Source: Antrihabitans stalagmiti (GTDB taxonomy: Bacteria; Actinomycetota; Actinomycetes; Mycobacteriales; Mycobacteriaceae). From it: a stretch of 64,000 bases of DNA. Every line of letters starts with the position of its first letter. The stretch's first letter is position 1. The stretch is from assembly GCF_016482825.1 (NCBI RefSeq), contig NZ_JAEMNV010000007.1:248001-312000 (forward strand). Direction: 5' to 3'. The translations under genes and the position numbers were made by a program. The notes under the pieces are model-generated. The model was not told where the DNA came from and searched no databases. It worked only from the letters and a program-made list of their open reading frames with translations. Shown here piece by piece: positions 1 to 8,491 of the stretch.

Positions 1-436
1 CACGCAACTCTTCGATTTCACGCTCGAAGTCGTCGGCGGAGCTGAACGAGCGATACACCGAGGCGAATCGCAGGTAGGCGACCTCGTCGAGGTCTCGCAG
101 GGGTCCAAGGATGGCCAAGCCGACCTGGTGGCTGGGGATTTCGGCGGATCCGGACGCTCGGACGGTGTCTTCGACCTGTTGCGCGAGCAGGTTCAGCGAG
201 TCGTTGTCGACGTCGCGGCCCTGGCAGGCGCGACGAACGCCGCGCATAAGCTTCTCGCGGCTGAACGGTTCGGTGACACCACTTCGCTTCACGACGGCAA
301 GGACCGCCGTCTCGACAGTTGTGAATCGACGACCGCAGCTGGGGCATGATCGCCGTCGGCGAATCGCGCTCCCCTCTTCTGCCTCGCGGGAGTCGACCAC
401 GCGAGAGTCCGGGTGTCGACAGAATGGGCAGTGCAT
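1..436 (-). CDS. nrdR: NrdR transcriptional repressor of ribonucleotide reductase genes (3' end cut by window edge)
   Basis: NrdR is a zinc-ribbon and ATP-cone repressor that switches off ribonucleotide reductase operons when dATP is high. Reading the minus strand from the ATG at 434-436 gives a start [19 protein letters not shown], then [17 protein letters not shown]. This is the family's CxxC-x(n)-CxxC zinc ribbon, followed by the ATP-cone with [13 protein letters not shown]. The frame stays open to base 1, so about 145 residues are visible and the last few lie outside. It sits next to divS and lexA, as in mycobacteria. The 230 bases between it and divS hold no gene that I can support. Identification is firm. 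Confidence 0.95.
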   Translation of the reverse strand, partial: MHCPFCRHPDSRVVDSREAEEGSAIRRRRSCPSCGRRFTTVETAVLAVVKRSGVTEPFSREKLMRGVRRACQGRDVDNDSLNLLAQQVEDTVRASGSAEIPSHQVGLAILGPLRDLDEVAYLRFASVYRSFSSADDFEREIEELR

Positions 437-666
437 GTCGAATCCTTTTTCGATGCCGACAAGCTCGCACAACTCGACCGCGCTCTGCGACGAACCGATC
501 GGGCTGGATTCGTGCGTGCAATATGCGATCTCGATGCGACCACTCGGCGTGGCGTGACCAACAGCCTCCGAGGATACCCGCCGCCCACTTGGCCGGGACA
601 TATCGCCCATCACCAGCGGTGACAGCTCAGCTCGCAGTTGCGCCAAGGATTCGAACATGGTCGGTG

Positions 667-1188
667 TCAGGGCGCTACGGGTGCGATCAAAGCCTGACCG
701 GGTGCAACGCCTGCCGACTTCATGTCGTTGAGCCGCAGAATCTGTTCGACGACTTCGGCGACCGGTGCATCCGGCGAAACGCGAGCCGCCACGTCGGACA
801 GGGTCTCACCCGACTGGACGTGCACAACGGCGGTAGTGCTCGGAACGCTCTCGAGACCACCCGTGCGCAGGTTCCACAGACCGAGCAGCCCGACCACCGC
901 GATAGCGGTCAGCAACATCGTGGCTATAACCGTGCCGAACCCGTACTGCTCGCTTCGAACGTCCTCGTCGTCGAGGCGCGGTAGCACCCGCAGGCCCACG
1001 GAACTGTAATCGAACGAGCCGTTGGCGGGACCGCGACTGTCGCTCGTCGCCAACTCGCGCCGACGCGTCCGCACCGGACGCAGACCCTCGTCGGCACGCG
1101 TAGTGCCGACAGCGGTGTCCGAGCCGACGCCGGCGATGCCACCGAAATGCGCGTCGAGTCCCGCGTATTCGTTCATTGTGATGCTCAT
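667..1188 (-). CDS. divS: LysM-domain membrane protein, SOS-induced cell division suppressor (DivS/ChiZ family)
   Basis: A 173-residue protein with a cytoplasmic N-terminus, one membrane segment at about residues 86-106 and a C-terminal LysM peptidoglycan-binding domain at about 121-171 ([17 protein letters not shown] ... PGQALIAP). Placement between nrdR and divergent lexA matches M. tuberculosis Rv2719c (ChiZ) and C. glutamicum DivS. Those proteins block septation during the SOS response. The start is an ATG preceded by GGAGG. A LexA-type box lies about 110 bases upstream (1297-1310), which supports SOS control. The function is transferred from the family and synteny. Whether this protein hydrolyses cell wall, as was proposed for ChiZ, cannot be seen in the sequence. 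Confidence 0.85.
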   Translation of the reverse strand: MSITMNEYAGLDAHFGGIAGVGSDTAVGTTRADEGLRPVRTRRRELATSDSRGPANGSFDYSSVGLRVLPRLDDEDVRSEQYGFGTVIATMLLTAIAVVGLLGLWNLRTGGLESVPSTTAVVHVQSGETLSDVAARVSPDAPVAEVVEQILRLNDMKSAGVAPGQALIAPVAP

Positions 1189-1296
1189 CGGATCCTCCGT
1201 CTGCGTCGCCAGCGGCGTGTGCGCTGGTGTCGTTGGTGGTGCTCTGCTTGTCCTTGATTGTCGTGCCGCACTGCCGACGTTCGATCACGCGTTCGA

Positions 1297-1310
1297 TGAA
1301 CGTCTGTTCG
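1297..1310. promoter_or_regulatory. LexA (SOS) box, divS side
   Basis: TGAACGTCTGTTCG matches the actinobacterial SOS consensus CGAAC-N4-GTTCG at 9 of 10 fixed positions. It lies upstream of divS on the minus strand and is the nearer of two boxes in the divS-lexA spacer. Confidence 0.7.
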
Positions 1311-1361
1311 AATTTTCTACCATGCCCCACCGACAAAGTCTCTAGTTTCCGCGACACGTGT

Positions 1362-1375
1362 CGAACAGGTGTTTG
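1362..1375. promoter_or_regulatory. LexA (SOS) box, lexA side
   Basis: CGAACAGGTGTTTG matches CGAAC-N4-GTTCG with one mismatch. Its first 12 bases are also found in the recA box at 28412-28425 read on the minus strand. It lies about 110 bases upstream of the preferred lexA start and would give autorepression. Confidence 0.75.
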
Positions 1376-1483
1376 AAACGCAACGTAGATGCGGCTACAT
1401 TCAGTTCGAACAGAAGCAGTTCCGAACGCACCGAAGACCGCACAGCAACATTGCACCGGACTCGTTTCCCGCAACACCCCACC

Positions 1484-2227
1484 ATGAGCAATCCAGAGAA
1501 GGACGGTCACGATGAAAGACGGTCGGCAATGAAGGACGACGGCAGCCAAGAAGGCGCGGCGACTCCAGACATCGCCGCCGGACTCACCGATCGGCAGCGC
1601 AAGGTACTCGAGGTCATCCGCGCCTCGGTGACCGAGCGGGGCTATCCGCCGAGCATCCGTGAGATCGGCGACGCCGTCGGCCTCACCTCGACGTCGTCGG
1701 TGGCGCATCAGCTGCGCACGCTCGAACGCAAAGGCTTCTTGCGGCGCGATCCCAACAGGCCACGCGCTGTCGACGTGCGAGGCCTCGACGAGGCGATGAG
1801 CGATGCGGGCGAGCCGATGCTGGACGACGCCGCGGAGCAGTCCAATCTGCCGACACCGACGTTCGTGCCCGTACTCGGCCGGATCGCCGCGGGTGGCCCG
1901 ATCCTCGCAGAGCAGGCTGTCGAAGACATCTTCCCGCTGCCGAAAGAATTGGTCGGTGAGGGATCGCTGTTCCTGCTGAAGGTGGTCGGCGAGTCCATGG
2001 TCGACGCAGCGATCTGCGACGGCGACTGGGTTGTGGTCCGGCAGCAGAACGTGGCGGACAACGGCGATATCGTCGCCGCGATGATCGACGGTGAAGCGAC
2101 GGTCAAAACATTCAAGCGGACCGGCAAGGAAGTGTGGCTGCTCCCCCACAATCCGCTGTTCGAACCGATCCCCGGCAACAACGCCGCGGTGCTCGGCAAG
2201 GTCGTCACGGTCATCCGAAAGATCTGA
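1484..2227 (+). CDS. lexA: LexA repressor, SOS regulator with self-cleaving S24 peptidase domain
   Basis: LexA represses DNA-damage genes and cleaves itself when bound to RecA filaments. The N-terminal winged helix is at about residues 35-100 ([12 protein letters not shown] ... [16 protein letters not shown]). The C-terminal domain has the Ala136-Gly137 cleavage site (RIAAGG), nucleophile Ser171 (VVGESMVD) and general base Lys208 (TVKTF), numbered from the ATG at 1484. The frame is open back to a GTG at 1358, but that would put the SOS box inside the gene, so it is rejected. ATG 1484 has no clear ribosome site. The in-frame ATG at 1529 (233 residues) has GAAAG upstream and is an equally good start. 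A perfect hairpin follows the stop. Confidence 0.95.
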   Translation: MSNPEKDGHDERRSAMKDDGSQEGAATPDIAAGLTDRQRKVLEVIRASVTERGYPPSIREIGDAVGLTSTSSVAHQLRTLERKGFLRRDPNRPRAVDVRGLDEAMSDAGEPMLDDAAEQSNLPTPTFVPVLGRIAAGGPILAEQAVEDIFPLPKELVGEGSLFLLKVVGESMVDAAICDGDWVVVRQQNVADNGDIVAAMIDGEATVKTFKRTGKEVWLLPHNPLFEPIPGNNAAVLGKVVTVIRKI

Positions 2228-2238
2228 CACCGTGCAGA

Positions 2239-2284
2239 GATTCGGGTCGGTGTGCACCCGAGGGGGTGCACACCGACCCGAATC
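2239..2284. terminator. Perfect 21-bp hairpin between lexA and the convergent acyl-CoA dehydrogenase
   Basis: Arms 2239-2259 and 2264-2284 are exact reverse complements (GATTCGGGTCGG... pairs with ...CCGACCCGAATC) around a 4-base loop. It lies in the convergent gap and can terminate from both sides. There is no U tract, which is common in this phylum. Confidence 0.85.
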
Positions 2285-2297
2285 GGTACGCCGTTGG

Positions 2298-3443
2298 TCA
2301 GCCGACGTTCAGGCTGCGCCCGATGATCTCCTTCATGATCTCGGTCGTTCCGCCGTAGATCGTCTGAACACGAGCGTCCAAGTACGCCTTGGCAATCGGA
2401 TACTCGCGCATGTAGCCGTAGCCACCGTGTAGTTGCACGCAGCGGTCGATCACATCGATCTGTGCCTTGGTACTTCGCATTTTCGCCATCGCAGCCTCGG
2501 CGACGGTGAGCTTGTCCTCGTTGAGCAGTTCGATGCATTTGTCGACGAACACACGAACGAAGGCCGTCTCCGTAGCGAGATCGGCCAGTTCGAACCGAGT
2601 GTTCTGGAACGATCCGATGGGCTTGCCGAAGGCCTTGCGATCGCGGCAGTACTGCAGCGTCATGTCGAGCGCACCCTCCATTGCGCCCGCGGCCATCACC
2701 GCGATCGACAACCGCTCCTGCGGCAGGTTCTGCATCAGGTGGACGAACCCCATCCCCTCCTGTCCGAGCAGATTCGCGCCGGGTACACGGACGTTGTCGA
2801 AGTTCAGCTCGGCGGTGTCCTGGGCAGGCAAGCCGATCTTGTCCAGGTGTCGTCCACGCTCGAAGCCTTCCATGCCACGTTCGACGACGAGCAGGCTGAA
2901 GCCTTTCGAACCCGCATCGGGGTCGGTGCGCGCGACAACGATGATCAGGTCGGAATTGATGCCGTTGGTGATGAAGGTCTTCGCGCCGTTGAGAATCCAG
3001 TCGTCGCCGTCACGGACCGCGCGGGTCTTGATGCCCTGCAGGTCGCTGCCGGTGCCGGGTTCGGTCATCGCGATCGCGCCGATCAGCTCACCGGACGCGT
3101 AGCCGGGGTACCAGCGCTGCTTCTGCTCGTCGGTGGCGAGGTCGAGGAAATACGGCGCGACGACGTCGTTGTGCAGCGAGAAACCGAGGCCGGTGAACCC
3201 TCGACGGTGATTCTCTTCGGCGACAATAGTGTTGTAGCGGAAGTCTTTTACGCCACCCCCACCGAACTCTTCGGGGAAAGCGGTACCGAGGAAACCCTGC
3301 TTCCCCGCTTCGAGCCAGACGTCACGATCGACGATGTGCTGCTCTTCCCACCTGGCGTGATTCGGGGCAACTCGCTGTTCCAGAAACTTCACGTAAGACT
3401 CGCGGAACATGATGTGTTCCGGCTCGAACAGGGTGCGTTCCAC
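2298..3443 (-). CDS. Acyl-CoA dehydrogenase, long-chain (LCAD/IVD-like) group
   Basis: A flavoenzyme of 381 residues that oxidises acyl-CoA to trans-2-enoyl-CoA in beta-oxidation. Typical landmarks are AMTEPGTGSDLQGI (flavin-binding loop), NGAKTFITNG, and near the C-terminus QLHGGYGYMREYPI and YGGTTEIMKEIIGRSL. The MCAD-type catalytic Glu of Y-E-G-T is Gly here. This is seen in LCAD and isovaleryl-CoA enzymes, which carry the base on another helix. The GTG at 3443 (first residues MERTLFEPEH) is chosen because GAGGAG lies just upstream. An in-frame extension to 3593 has no family match. By position near lexA and hflX it may be the fadE20 counterpart, but chain-length specificity is not known. 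Confidence 0.9.
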   Translation of the reverse strand: MERTLFEPEHIMFRESYVKFLEQRVAPNHARWEEQHIVDRDVWLEAGKQGFLGTAFPEEFGGGGVKDFRYNTIVAEENHRRGFTGLGFSLHNDVVAPYFLDLATDEQKQRWYPGYASGELIGAIAMTEPGTGSDLQGIKTRAVRDGDDWILNGAKTFITNGINSDLIIVVARTDPDAGSKGFSLLVVERGMEGFERGRHLDKIGLPAQDTAELNFDNVRVPGANLLGQEGMGFVHLMQNLPQERLSIAVMAAGAMEGALDMTLQYCRDRKAFGKPIGSFQNTRFELADLATETAFVRVFVDKCIELLNEDKLTVAEAAMAKMRSTKAQIDVIDRCVQLHGGYGYMREYPIAKAYLDARVQTIYGGTTEIMKEIIGRSLNVG

Positions 3444-3514
3444 CTGTGGCTCCTCGGTACTCGGCAATAGTTGAAGCGTCCTATTGACCGTACGCCAGCA
3501 AGCTCGGCGCTCGA

Positions 3515-4816
3515 CTACCCGGACTTCCCACCACTCACCTGCGCCAGCCGTCGGAGCACCGGATACCCGATCAAGATGCCGATCGATCCCCACGCGATTC
3601 CGCCGAGCTCCGCACTGCCCACCTTCACCGTGAGATCACCGATCCCTGCCACCAACGCGGCCGCCACGACGGTGAGATTGACCGGATCGGTGAAATCGAC
3701 CCTGTTCTCGAACCAGATGCGGACACCGAGCAGGCCGATGAGCCCGTAGAGCACCAGCGTGGCACCACCGATCACGCCGTCGGGAATCGTGAAGACCAAC
3801 GCGCCGAACTTCGGCGAGAACGACAACACGATGGCCGTGGCCGCCGCGACCCAGTAGGCAGCGGTCGAATAGACCCGAGTCGCCGCCATGACACCGATGT
3901 TCTCGGCGTAGGTCGTCGTGCCCGACCCACCGCCCGCACCTGCAAGCGTCGTTGCCAGACCGTCCGCGATCAGGGCATTGCCCGCGACGTCGTCGAGCGA
4001 CCGACCCGTCATGGCTGCAACGGCTTTGACGTGCCCGACGTTCTCCGCGACGAGGACGACGACGACCGGCAATGCCAACACGATGACCGACAGATCGAAA
4101 CTCGGACCGCGGAACTCGGGCAAACCGATCCAGTCCGCTGCACGCAGGGCGTCGACCCTGGTGTCGGCGAGCGCGCCGGTCACTGCCGCGAAAACCCAAC
4201 CGATGACGACGCCGACCAGAATTCCCAAGCGTCCCAACAGCCCTGGGCCGAGCACCGTCACAAGGAGGATGGCCACGAGGGTTACCGCACCGACGAGTGG
4301 CTGCATTTCGAACGACGCGGTCGCGGCAGGCGCAAGATTCAGCCCGATCAACGCGACGATCGCACCTGTGACGACGGGCGGCATCACAGCATCGAGCAGT
4401 CGAGCGCCCACAACGCGCACCACGACGCCAACTGCCATCAGCACCACACCGACCGCGAGGACGGCACCGAGCTGCGCGGCAGGACCGTCGGACGCCGACG
4501 CCGTCAGCGGCGCAATGAACGCGAACGACGACCCGAGATAGCTCGGAATACGACCGCCCGTGATCACGAGGAACAACACGGTGCCGACGCCGGAGAACAG
4601 CAGCGTCGTCGTGACGGGGAATCCGGTGATCGTCGGAACCAGCAGCGTCGCACCGAACATCGCGATCACGTGCTGCATCCCGATCCCGACCGTCCTCGGC
4701 CAGCTCAGCCGCTCGTCGGGTGCGACGACAGCACCCGGCGCCGGTGTCGTGCCGTCGCCGTGCACCGTCCACCGCAATGGTCGAGTCAGTCGGGTCAGAG
4801 TCCGGTTGTCAGCCAC
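3515..4816 (-). CDS. Uracil/xanthine permease of the NCS2 (UraA/RutG) family
   Basis: A 433-residue inner-membrane nucleobase:proton symporter. Seen are IGMQHVIAMFGATLLVP (family start motif), SSFAFIAP, the long AENVGHVKAVAAMTGRSL segment, GSGTTTYAENIGVMAATRVYS and GLIGLLGVRIWFEN. All are diagnostic of NCS2 carriers, with about 12-14 hydrophobic segments. The start is GTG (MADNRTL). It is downstream of, and on the same strand as, ptsI with a 49-base gap. A functional link to the PTS is not evident. Uracil is the likely substrate from the UraA-like motifs, with xanthine as the alternative. Confidence 0.88.
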   Translation of the reverse strand: MADNRTLTRLTRPLRWTVHGDGTTPAPGAVVAPDERLSWPRTVGIGMQHVIAMFGATLLVPTITGFPVTTTLLFSGVGTVLFLVITGGRIPSYLGSSFAFIAPLTASASDGPAAQLGAVLAVGVVLMAVGVVVRVVGARLLDAVMPPVVTGAIVALIGLNLAPAATASFEMQPLVGAVTLVAILLVTVLGPGLLGRLGILVGVVIGWVFAAVTGALADTRVDALRAADWIGLPEFRGPSFDLSVIVLALPVVVVLVAENVGHVKAVAAMTGRSLDDVAGNALIADGLATTLAGAGGGSGTTTYAENIGVMAATRVYSTAAYWVAAATAIVLSFSPKFGALVFTIPDGVIGGATLVLYGLIGLLGVRIWFENRVDFTDPVNLTVVAAALVAGIGDLTVKVGSAELGGIAWGSIGILIGYPVLRRLAQVSGGKSG

Positions 4817-4865
4817 GAAGCGAATAGTAGGGCCAGCGCGACGATTACGGGCTCCAAGCCAGCCT

Positions 4866-6578
4866 TCAGCCGAGGATCGCCGTCGCTGCGGCGCGACCGG
4901 CCATCGGATCGGCGGTCTCGAGTACGGCAGCCGCTGCGCGTCGACAGTCGGCGAGGGTCACGGTGCCGAGCTTGGCACCGACCGAGGCGATTGCGGCCGC
5001 GGCGCAGGACAGCGACGTGACGCCGAGCCCGACCAGTACGCACGCCAACAGTGGATCTGCGGCCGCTTCACCACATACGCCGACCGGCTTGTTTCGGTCC
5101 GCGCCGGCTTTGGCCGTCCGTGCAACCAGATGCAACACGGCCGGCTGCCACGGATCGGTGAACGAGGAGAGCTCCGAGGACATCCGATCCGCCGCCATCG
5201 TGTACTGCGCGAGATCGTTGGTGCCGACCGACAGGAAATCCACGTGCGCCAGAATCTGTTCGGCGAGCAGGGCTGCCGCGGGAACCTCGATCATGACGCC
5301 GGGCACGAGTCCACGTTCGCGAACCTTCGCAGCGAACCATTCGGCCTCGGCAGGTGTCGAGATCATCGGCGCCATCACCCATGGGCTCGCACCGGCCGAC
5401 GTTGCCGCCGCCGCGATCGCGTCCAACTGTCGGTCCAGTATTCCGCTGTCCTGCAGCGCAATACGAACACCACGGATCCCGAGCGCTGGGTTCGCCTCAT
5501 CGGGATGGTTGGCGAATCGCAGTGGCTTGTCCGAGCCCGCGTCCAACGTACGTACGACGACCTTGCTGCCTGCGAACGCTGCGAGTACCTCGCCGTAGAT
5601 GCCTGCCTGGTCGGCGACCGTCGGCTCGGTGTCGCGATCGAGGAAGCACAGTTCGGTTCGGAACAGGCCGACTCCCTGCGCGGCCGTCGCAGCTGCTGCA
5701 CGCGCACCCAGGCCGTCCTGGACGTTGGCGAGAACGTCGACTCGATGCCCGTCCGCCGTCTGCCCCGGACCCTGCCAGCGCGCAACGGCTGCTGCTTCGA
5801 CGCGGTGGGCTGCGACGGCGGCGCGTGAGGTTGCGGGATCGGGATCGACGACGACCTCGCCCGTCGATCCGTCGAGCAATACCAACGTTCCTACTGCGAT
5901 GTCGTCGAGCCCGCCGACCGCGACGATGCACGGAATGCCCAACTGCCGCGCGATGATCGCGGTGTGACTCGTCTGCCCACCGAGAGACGTGGCGAGTCCG
6001 ACGATCAACGCGGGATTGAGCCCGGCGGTATCGGCCGGCGCAAGGTCGTCGGCCAGCAGCACCGACGGCTCCAACGGTGCCGGAACACCGGGCTCGGGCG
6101 CGCCTTCGAGCTCGGCGAGCACCCGATCGCGGACATCGCGCAGGTCGGTGACCCGTTCGGCCATCAACCCGCCGAGTTTGGTCAGCATCGCCGCGATCTT
6201 GTCCGTCGCTGCCGACGCTGCCGCCGTCGCCGGCCGGCCCGACTTGATCAACTTGTCCGCCGCAGAGATCCAACCGCGGTCGGTCGCCATTGCCGCGTTT
6301 GCGGCAAGTACCTCTGCTGCTGCACCCGACGACCGGCTTGCCCTATCGCGTAGCCGCTCGGCGACGACCGTGGCGGCAGCGCGGAACTTCTCGCCTTCGG
6401 CCGTCCGGTCGGCCGCGTCGATCTCGCGATCGTCGACGACGGGTGTCGGTCGAGCGCCCGGTCGAATGACCCGCGCGTATCCGACACCTGGCACGACCGG
6501 CGTTCCACGCAGGACGGTGCGTGTGTCCTCTACCTCTACGTCCTGGACCTGACCGTCGTGAACCTGTGCGTGCGACAT
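4866..6578 (-). CDS. ptsI: PTS enzyme I (phosphoenolpyruvate-protein phosphotransferase)
   Basis: Enzyme I takes phosphate from PEP and hands it to HPr, the first step of sugar uptake by the PTS. The 570-residue length is normal. His205 in GGQTSHTAIIARQLG is the phosphorylated residue. The PEP-binding TIM-barrel carries GVGLFRTELCFLDR, GIRGVRIALQ, MIEVPAAALLAE, LSVGTNDLAQYTMAADR and GVCGEAA. The ATG start has GGAGGAGA upstream. It is divergent from fruR and shares a spacer with repeated operator-like sequence, so fructose-dependent control by FruR is likely. It works with ptsH and fruA in the same cluster. Confidence 0.95.
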   Translation of the reverse strand: MSHAQVHDGQVQDVEVEDTRTVLRGTPVVPGVGYARVIRPGARPTPVVDDREIDAADRTAEGEKFRAAATVVAERLRDRASRSSGAAAEVLAANAAMATDRGWISAADKLIKSGRPATAAASAATDKIAAMLTKLGGLMAERVTDLRDVRDRVLAELEGAPEPGVPAPLEPSVLLADDLAPADTAGLNPALIVGLATSLGGQTSHTAIIARQLGIPCIVAVGGLDDIAVGTLVLLDGSTGEVVVDPDPATSRAAVAAHRVEAAAVARWQGPGQTADGHRVDVLANVQDGLGARAAAATAAQGVGLFRTELCFLDRDTEPTVADQAGIYGEVLAAFAGSKVVVRTLDAGSDKPLRFANHPDEANPALGIRGVRIALQDSGILDRQLDAIAAAATSAGASPWVMAPMISTPAEAEWFAAKVRERGLVPGVMIEVPAAALLAEQILAHVDFLSVGTNDLAQYTMAADRMSSELSSFTDPWQPAVLHLVARTAKAGADRNKPVGVCGEAAADPLLACVLVGLGVTSLSCAAAAIASVGAKLGTVTLADCRRAAAAVLETADPMAGRAAATAILG

Positions 6579-6646
6579 GTGATCTCCTCCGCGTTTTCAA
6601 CTCGATGTGACCAAGTTAACTCAGAACCGTTGACAAAGCAACACAA

Positions 6647-6687
6647 ACGGGCGTAAAACAATATGAAGCAACATGAAACAACATGAA
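6647..6687. promoter_or_regulatory. 10-bp repeated operator in the ptsI-fruR spacer
   Basis: Three units of 10 bases follow each other at 6658-6687: ACAATATGAA, GCAACATGAA, ACAACATGAA. A looser unit GCAACACAAA precedes them at 6648. Read on the other strand they give repeated TTCATGTTG/TTTGTGTTG. This resembles TG-TT-rich sites used by DeoR-type sugar regulators such as SugR. It ends just before the fruR ribosome site and probably binds FruR. Binding itself is not shown. Confidence 0.5.
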
Positions 6688-6699
6688 GGAGGTCACACC

Positions 6700-7467
6700 G
6701 TGTACGCAGAAGAACGCCAACAGGCAATCGCAGCATTGATCGGAGTGCGTGGCCGGGTTGCCGTGGCGGACCTGTCGGAGCAGTACGGAGTCACCACGGA
6801 AACGGTGCGCCGCGACCTCGCAGCGCTCGACCGCATGGGTGTTGTGCGACGTGTACACGGCGGCGCCGTACCGGCAACCGCGCTGGCCGCGATCGAACCC
6901 GGTATAGCGGAACGCGAACACAGCCGTGCCGAGCAGAAGGATCGCATCGCTGCCGCGGCCGTCGACTTTTTCCCGGGCGCAGGTGGCAGCGTCCTCCTCG
7001 ATGCGGGCACCACGACTGGGCGAGTCGCCGCACTGCTCCCCTCCGATCGGGATCTGACTCTGGTAACCAACTCGATCCCGATCGCGGCACGGGTGGCAGG
7101 CCTCGGCGGCGTCGCTCTGCACGTTCTCGGTGGCAGAGTTCGTGGCCTCACCCACGCCGCCGTCGGCGACGACGTGCTGCGTGTCCTCGCAACGCTTCGG
7201 CTCGACGTCGCCTTCATCGGCACCAACGCGCTGAGTGTCGGACACGGTCTGTCGACACCGGACACCGACGAAGCAGCGGTGAAACGGGCGATGTTGCACA
7301 GCGCCCGGCACGTCGTCGTGGTCGCAGATTCCTCCAAGATCGGCCGTGAACACCTGATCAGCTTCGGCGACATCGACTCCATCGACGTGTTGATCACCGA
7401 TACCGACATCGATCCGGAACACCGGAAAGAGTTGGAAGACAAAGGAATAGAGGTCGTCACAGCATGA
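6700..7467 (+). CDS. fruR: DeoR-family transcriptional regulator of the fructose PTS
   Basis: DeoR regulators have an N-terminal winged helix and a sugar-phosphate-sensing domain. Here the helix-turn-helix is at residues about 5-55 (RGRVAVADLSEQYGVTTETVRRDLAALDRMGVVRRVHGGA). The effector domain follows, with LDAGTTTGRVAALLP and VADSSKIGREHL. The GTG at 6700 (MYAEERQQ) is chosen because AAGGAGG ends 10 bases before it. An in-frame ATG at 6673 lies within the repeated operator. The stop overlaps fruK by ATGA. The likely effector is fructose 1-phosphate, inferred from the neighbours. Confidence 0.9.
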   Translation: MYAEERQQAIAALIGVRGRVAVADLSEQYGVTTETVRRDLAALDRMGVVRRVHGGAVPATALAAIEPGIAEREHSRAEQKDRIAAAAVDFFPGAGGSVLLDAGTTTGRVAALLPSDRDLTLVTNSIPIAARVAGLGGVALHVLGGRVRGLTHAAVGDDVLRVLATLRLDVAFIGTNALSVGHGLSTPDTDEAAVKRAMLHSARHVVVVADSSKIGREHLISFGDIDSIDVLITDTDIDPEHRKELEDKGIEVVTA

Positions 7468-8456
7468 TCGTCACCTTGACGGCGAACCCGAGTATCGACA
7501 GGACCGTCACTCTCACATCGCCACTGGAACGAGGCTCGGTCCACCGCGCGGCAGCAGCGGTATCAGACCCCGGCGGCAAGGGTGTCAATGTCGCCCGAGT
7601 CGTCACCGCCGCGGGAGTACCCGCGATCGCTTTGCTGCCCGGCAGCGCCGACGATCCGCTGTTCACCTCGCTCAACGACCACAACATCGACTACCGCCGC
7701 GTCGACGTCGCCTCACCTGCCCGGATCAATCTGACGATCTCCGAACCGGACGGCACGACTACCAAGATCAACGAACCCGGCGCCGTCCTCTCGACCGAGT
7801 CGCGCCGTCACCTCGCCGACCGGCTGCGGCAGTTGGCAGGAGGCCAGACAGCGTGGGTCGTCCTCGCCGGCTCGCTGCCACCGGGGGTTCCGGACAACTG
7901 GTACGCGGAGCTGTGCCGAACGCTGGCACATCTGCCGGTCCGCATCGCCGTCGACACGTCGGAGGAGCCGCTGCTGGCCCTCGCTCGCGGACTGTCGATG
8001 TCGACTCCGAACCTCCTCAAGCCCAACTCGGAGGAGTTGGCGCAACTGACCGGAGCCTCCGCAAAAGACATCGAAAGTGCTGCTGCGCAGGGCGATCCGA
8101 CCCTCGCGGTGCAACTGTGCCGCACTCTCGTCGAGCAGGGTGTCGAAACCGTCCTCGCGACACTCGGTGCAGCCGGTGCCGTACTCGTCGACAGCACAGG
8201 AGCGTGGTACGCACAATCTCCACCGATGATTCCGCGTAGCACAGTCGGAGCAGGCGACTCCTCGCTCGCGGGCTATCTACTCGCCCAGATCGAAGGCGCA
8301 GCGCCTGCGCAGTGCCTGCAACGCGCCGTCGCATACGGCTGTGCGGCGGCGGCCCTTCCCGGCACGGCACTACCCACACCGGCCGACGTCGACATCGCGT
8401 CGGTCGTCGTCACCCCCGTCGCCATTCCGGCACAACACGCACCGGTCATCGCATGA
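7464..8456 (+). CDS. fruK: 1-phosphofructokinase
   Basis: FruK phosphorylates fructose 1-phosphate, the product of PTS uptake, to fructose 1,6-bisphosphate. It has 330 residues and belongs to the PfkB ribokinase fold. Landmarks are the N-terminal MIVTLTANPSIDRTV, GGKGVNVARVV, and the C-terminal ATP/catalytic motif STVGAGDSSLAGYLLA with the catalytic Asp. The ATG overlaps the fruR stop (ATGA), and its own stop overlaps a possible ATG of fruA, so the three genes are translationally coupled. A tagatose-6-phosphate kinase is the family alternative, but the PTS context decides. Confidence 0.92.
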   Translation: MIVTLTANPSIDRTVTLTSPLERGSVHRAAAAVSDPGGKGVNVARVVTAAGVPAIALLPGSADDPLFTSLNDHNIDYRRVDVASPARINLTISEPDGTTTKINEPGAVLSTESRRHLADRLRQLAGGQTAWVVLAGSLPPGVPDNWYAELCRTLAHLPVRIAVDTSEEPLLALARGLSMSTPNLLKPNSEELAQLTGASAKDIESAAAQGDPTLAVQLCRTLVEQGVETVLATLGAAGAVLVDSTGAWYAQSPPMIPRSTVGAGDSSLAGYLLAQIEGAAPAQCLQRAVAYGCAAAALPGTALPTPADVDIASVVVTPVAIPAQHAPVIA

Positions 8457-8491
8457 CCGCCCAGACCCCGAGCACCGACAAAGGAACCGCC

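Noticed and set aside
413-622. Plus-strand 69-codon frame between nrdR and divS
   Set aside because: It begins inside nrdR on the opposite strand, has no ribosome site and no recognisable family.
1407-1424. Third SOS-like sequence CGAACAGAAGCAGTTCCG
   Set aside because: The half-sites are separated by seven bases instead of four, so it does not fit the LexA site.
1358-1483. Upstream extension of lexA to a GTG at 1358
   Set aside because: It would place the SOS box at 1362-1375 inside the coding sequence, and the extra residues have no family match.
806-2257. Long minus-strand frame across divS and lexA
   Set aside because: It is a high-GC shadow of two well-identified genes; its product is Arg/His-rich with no domain.
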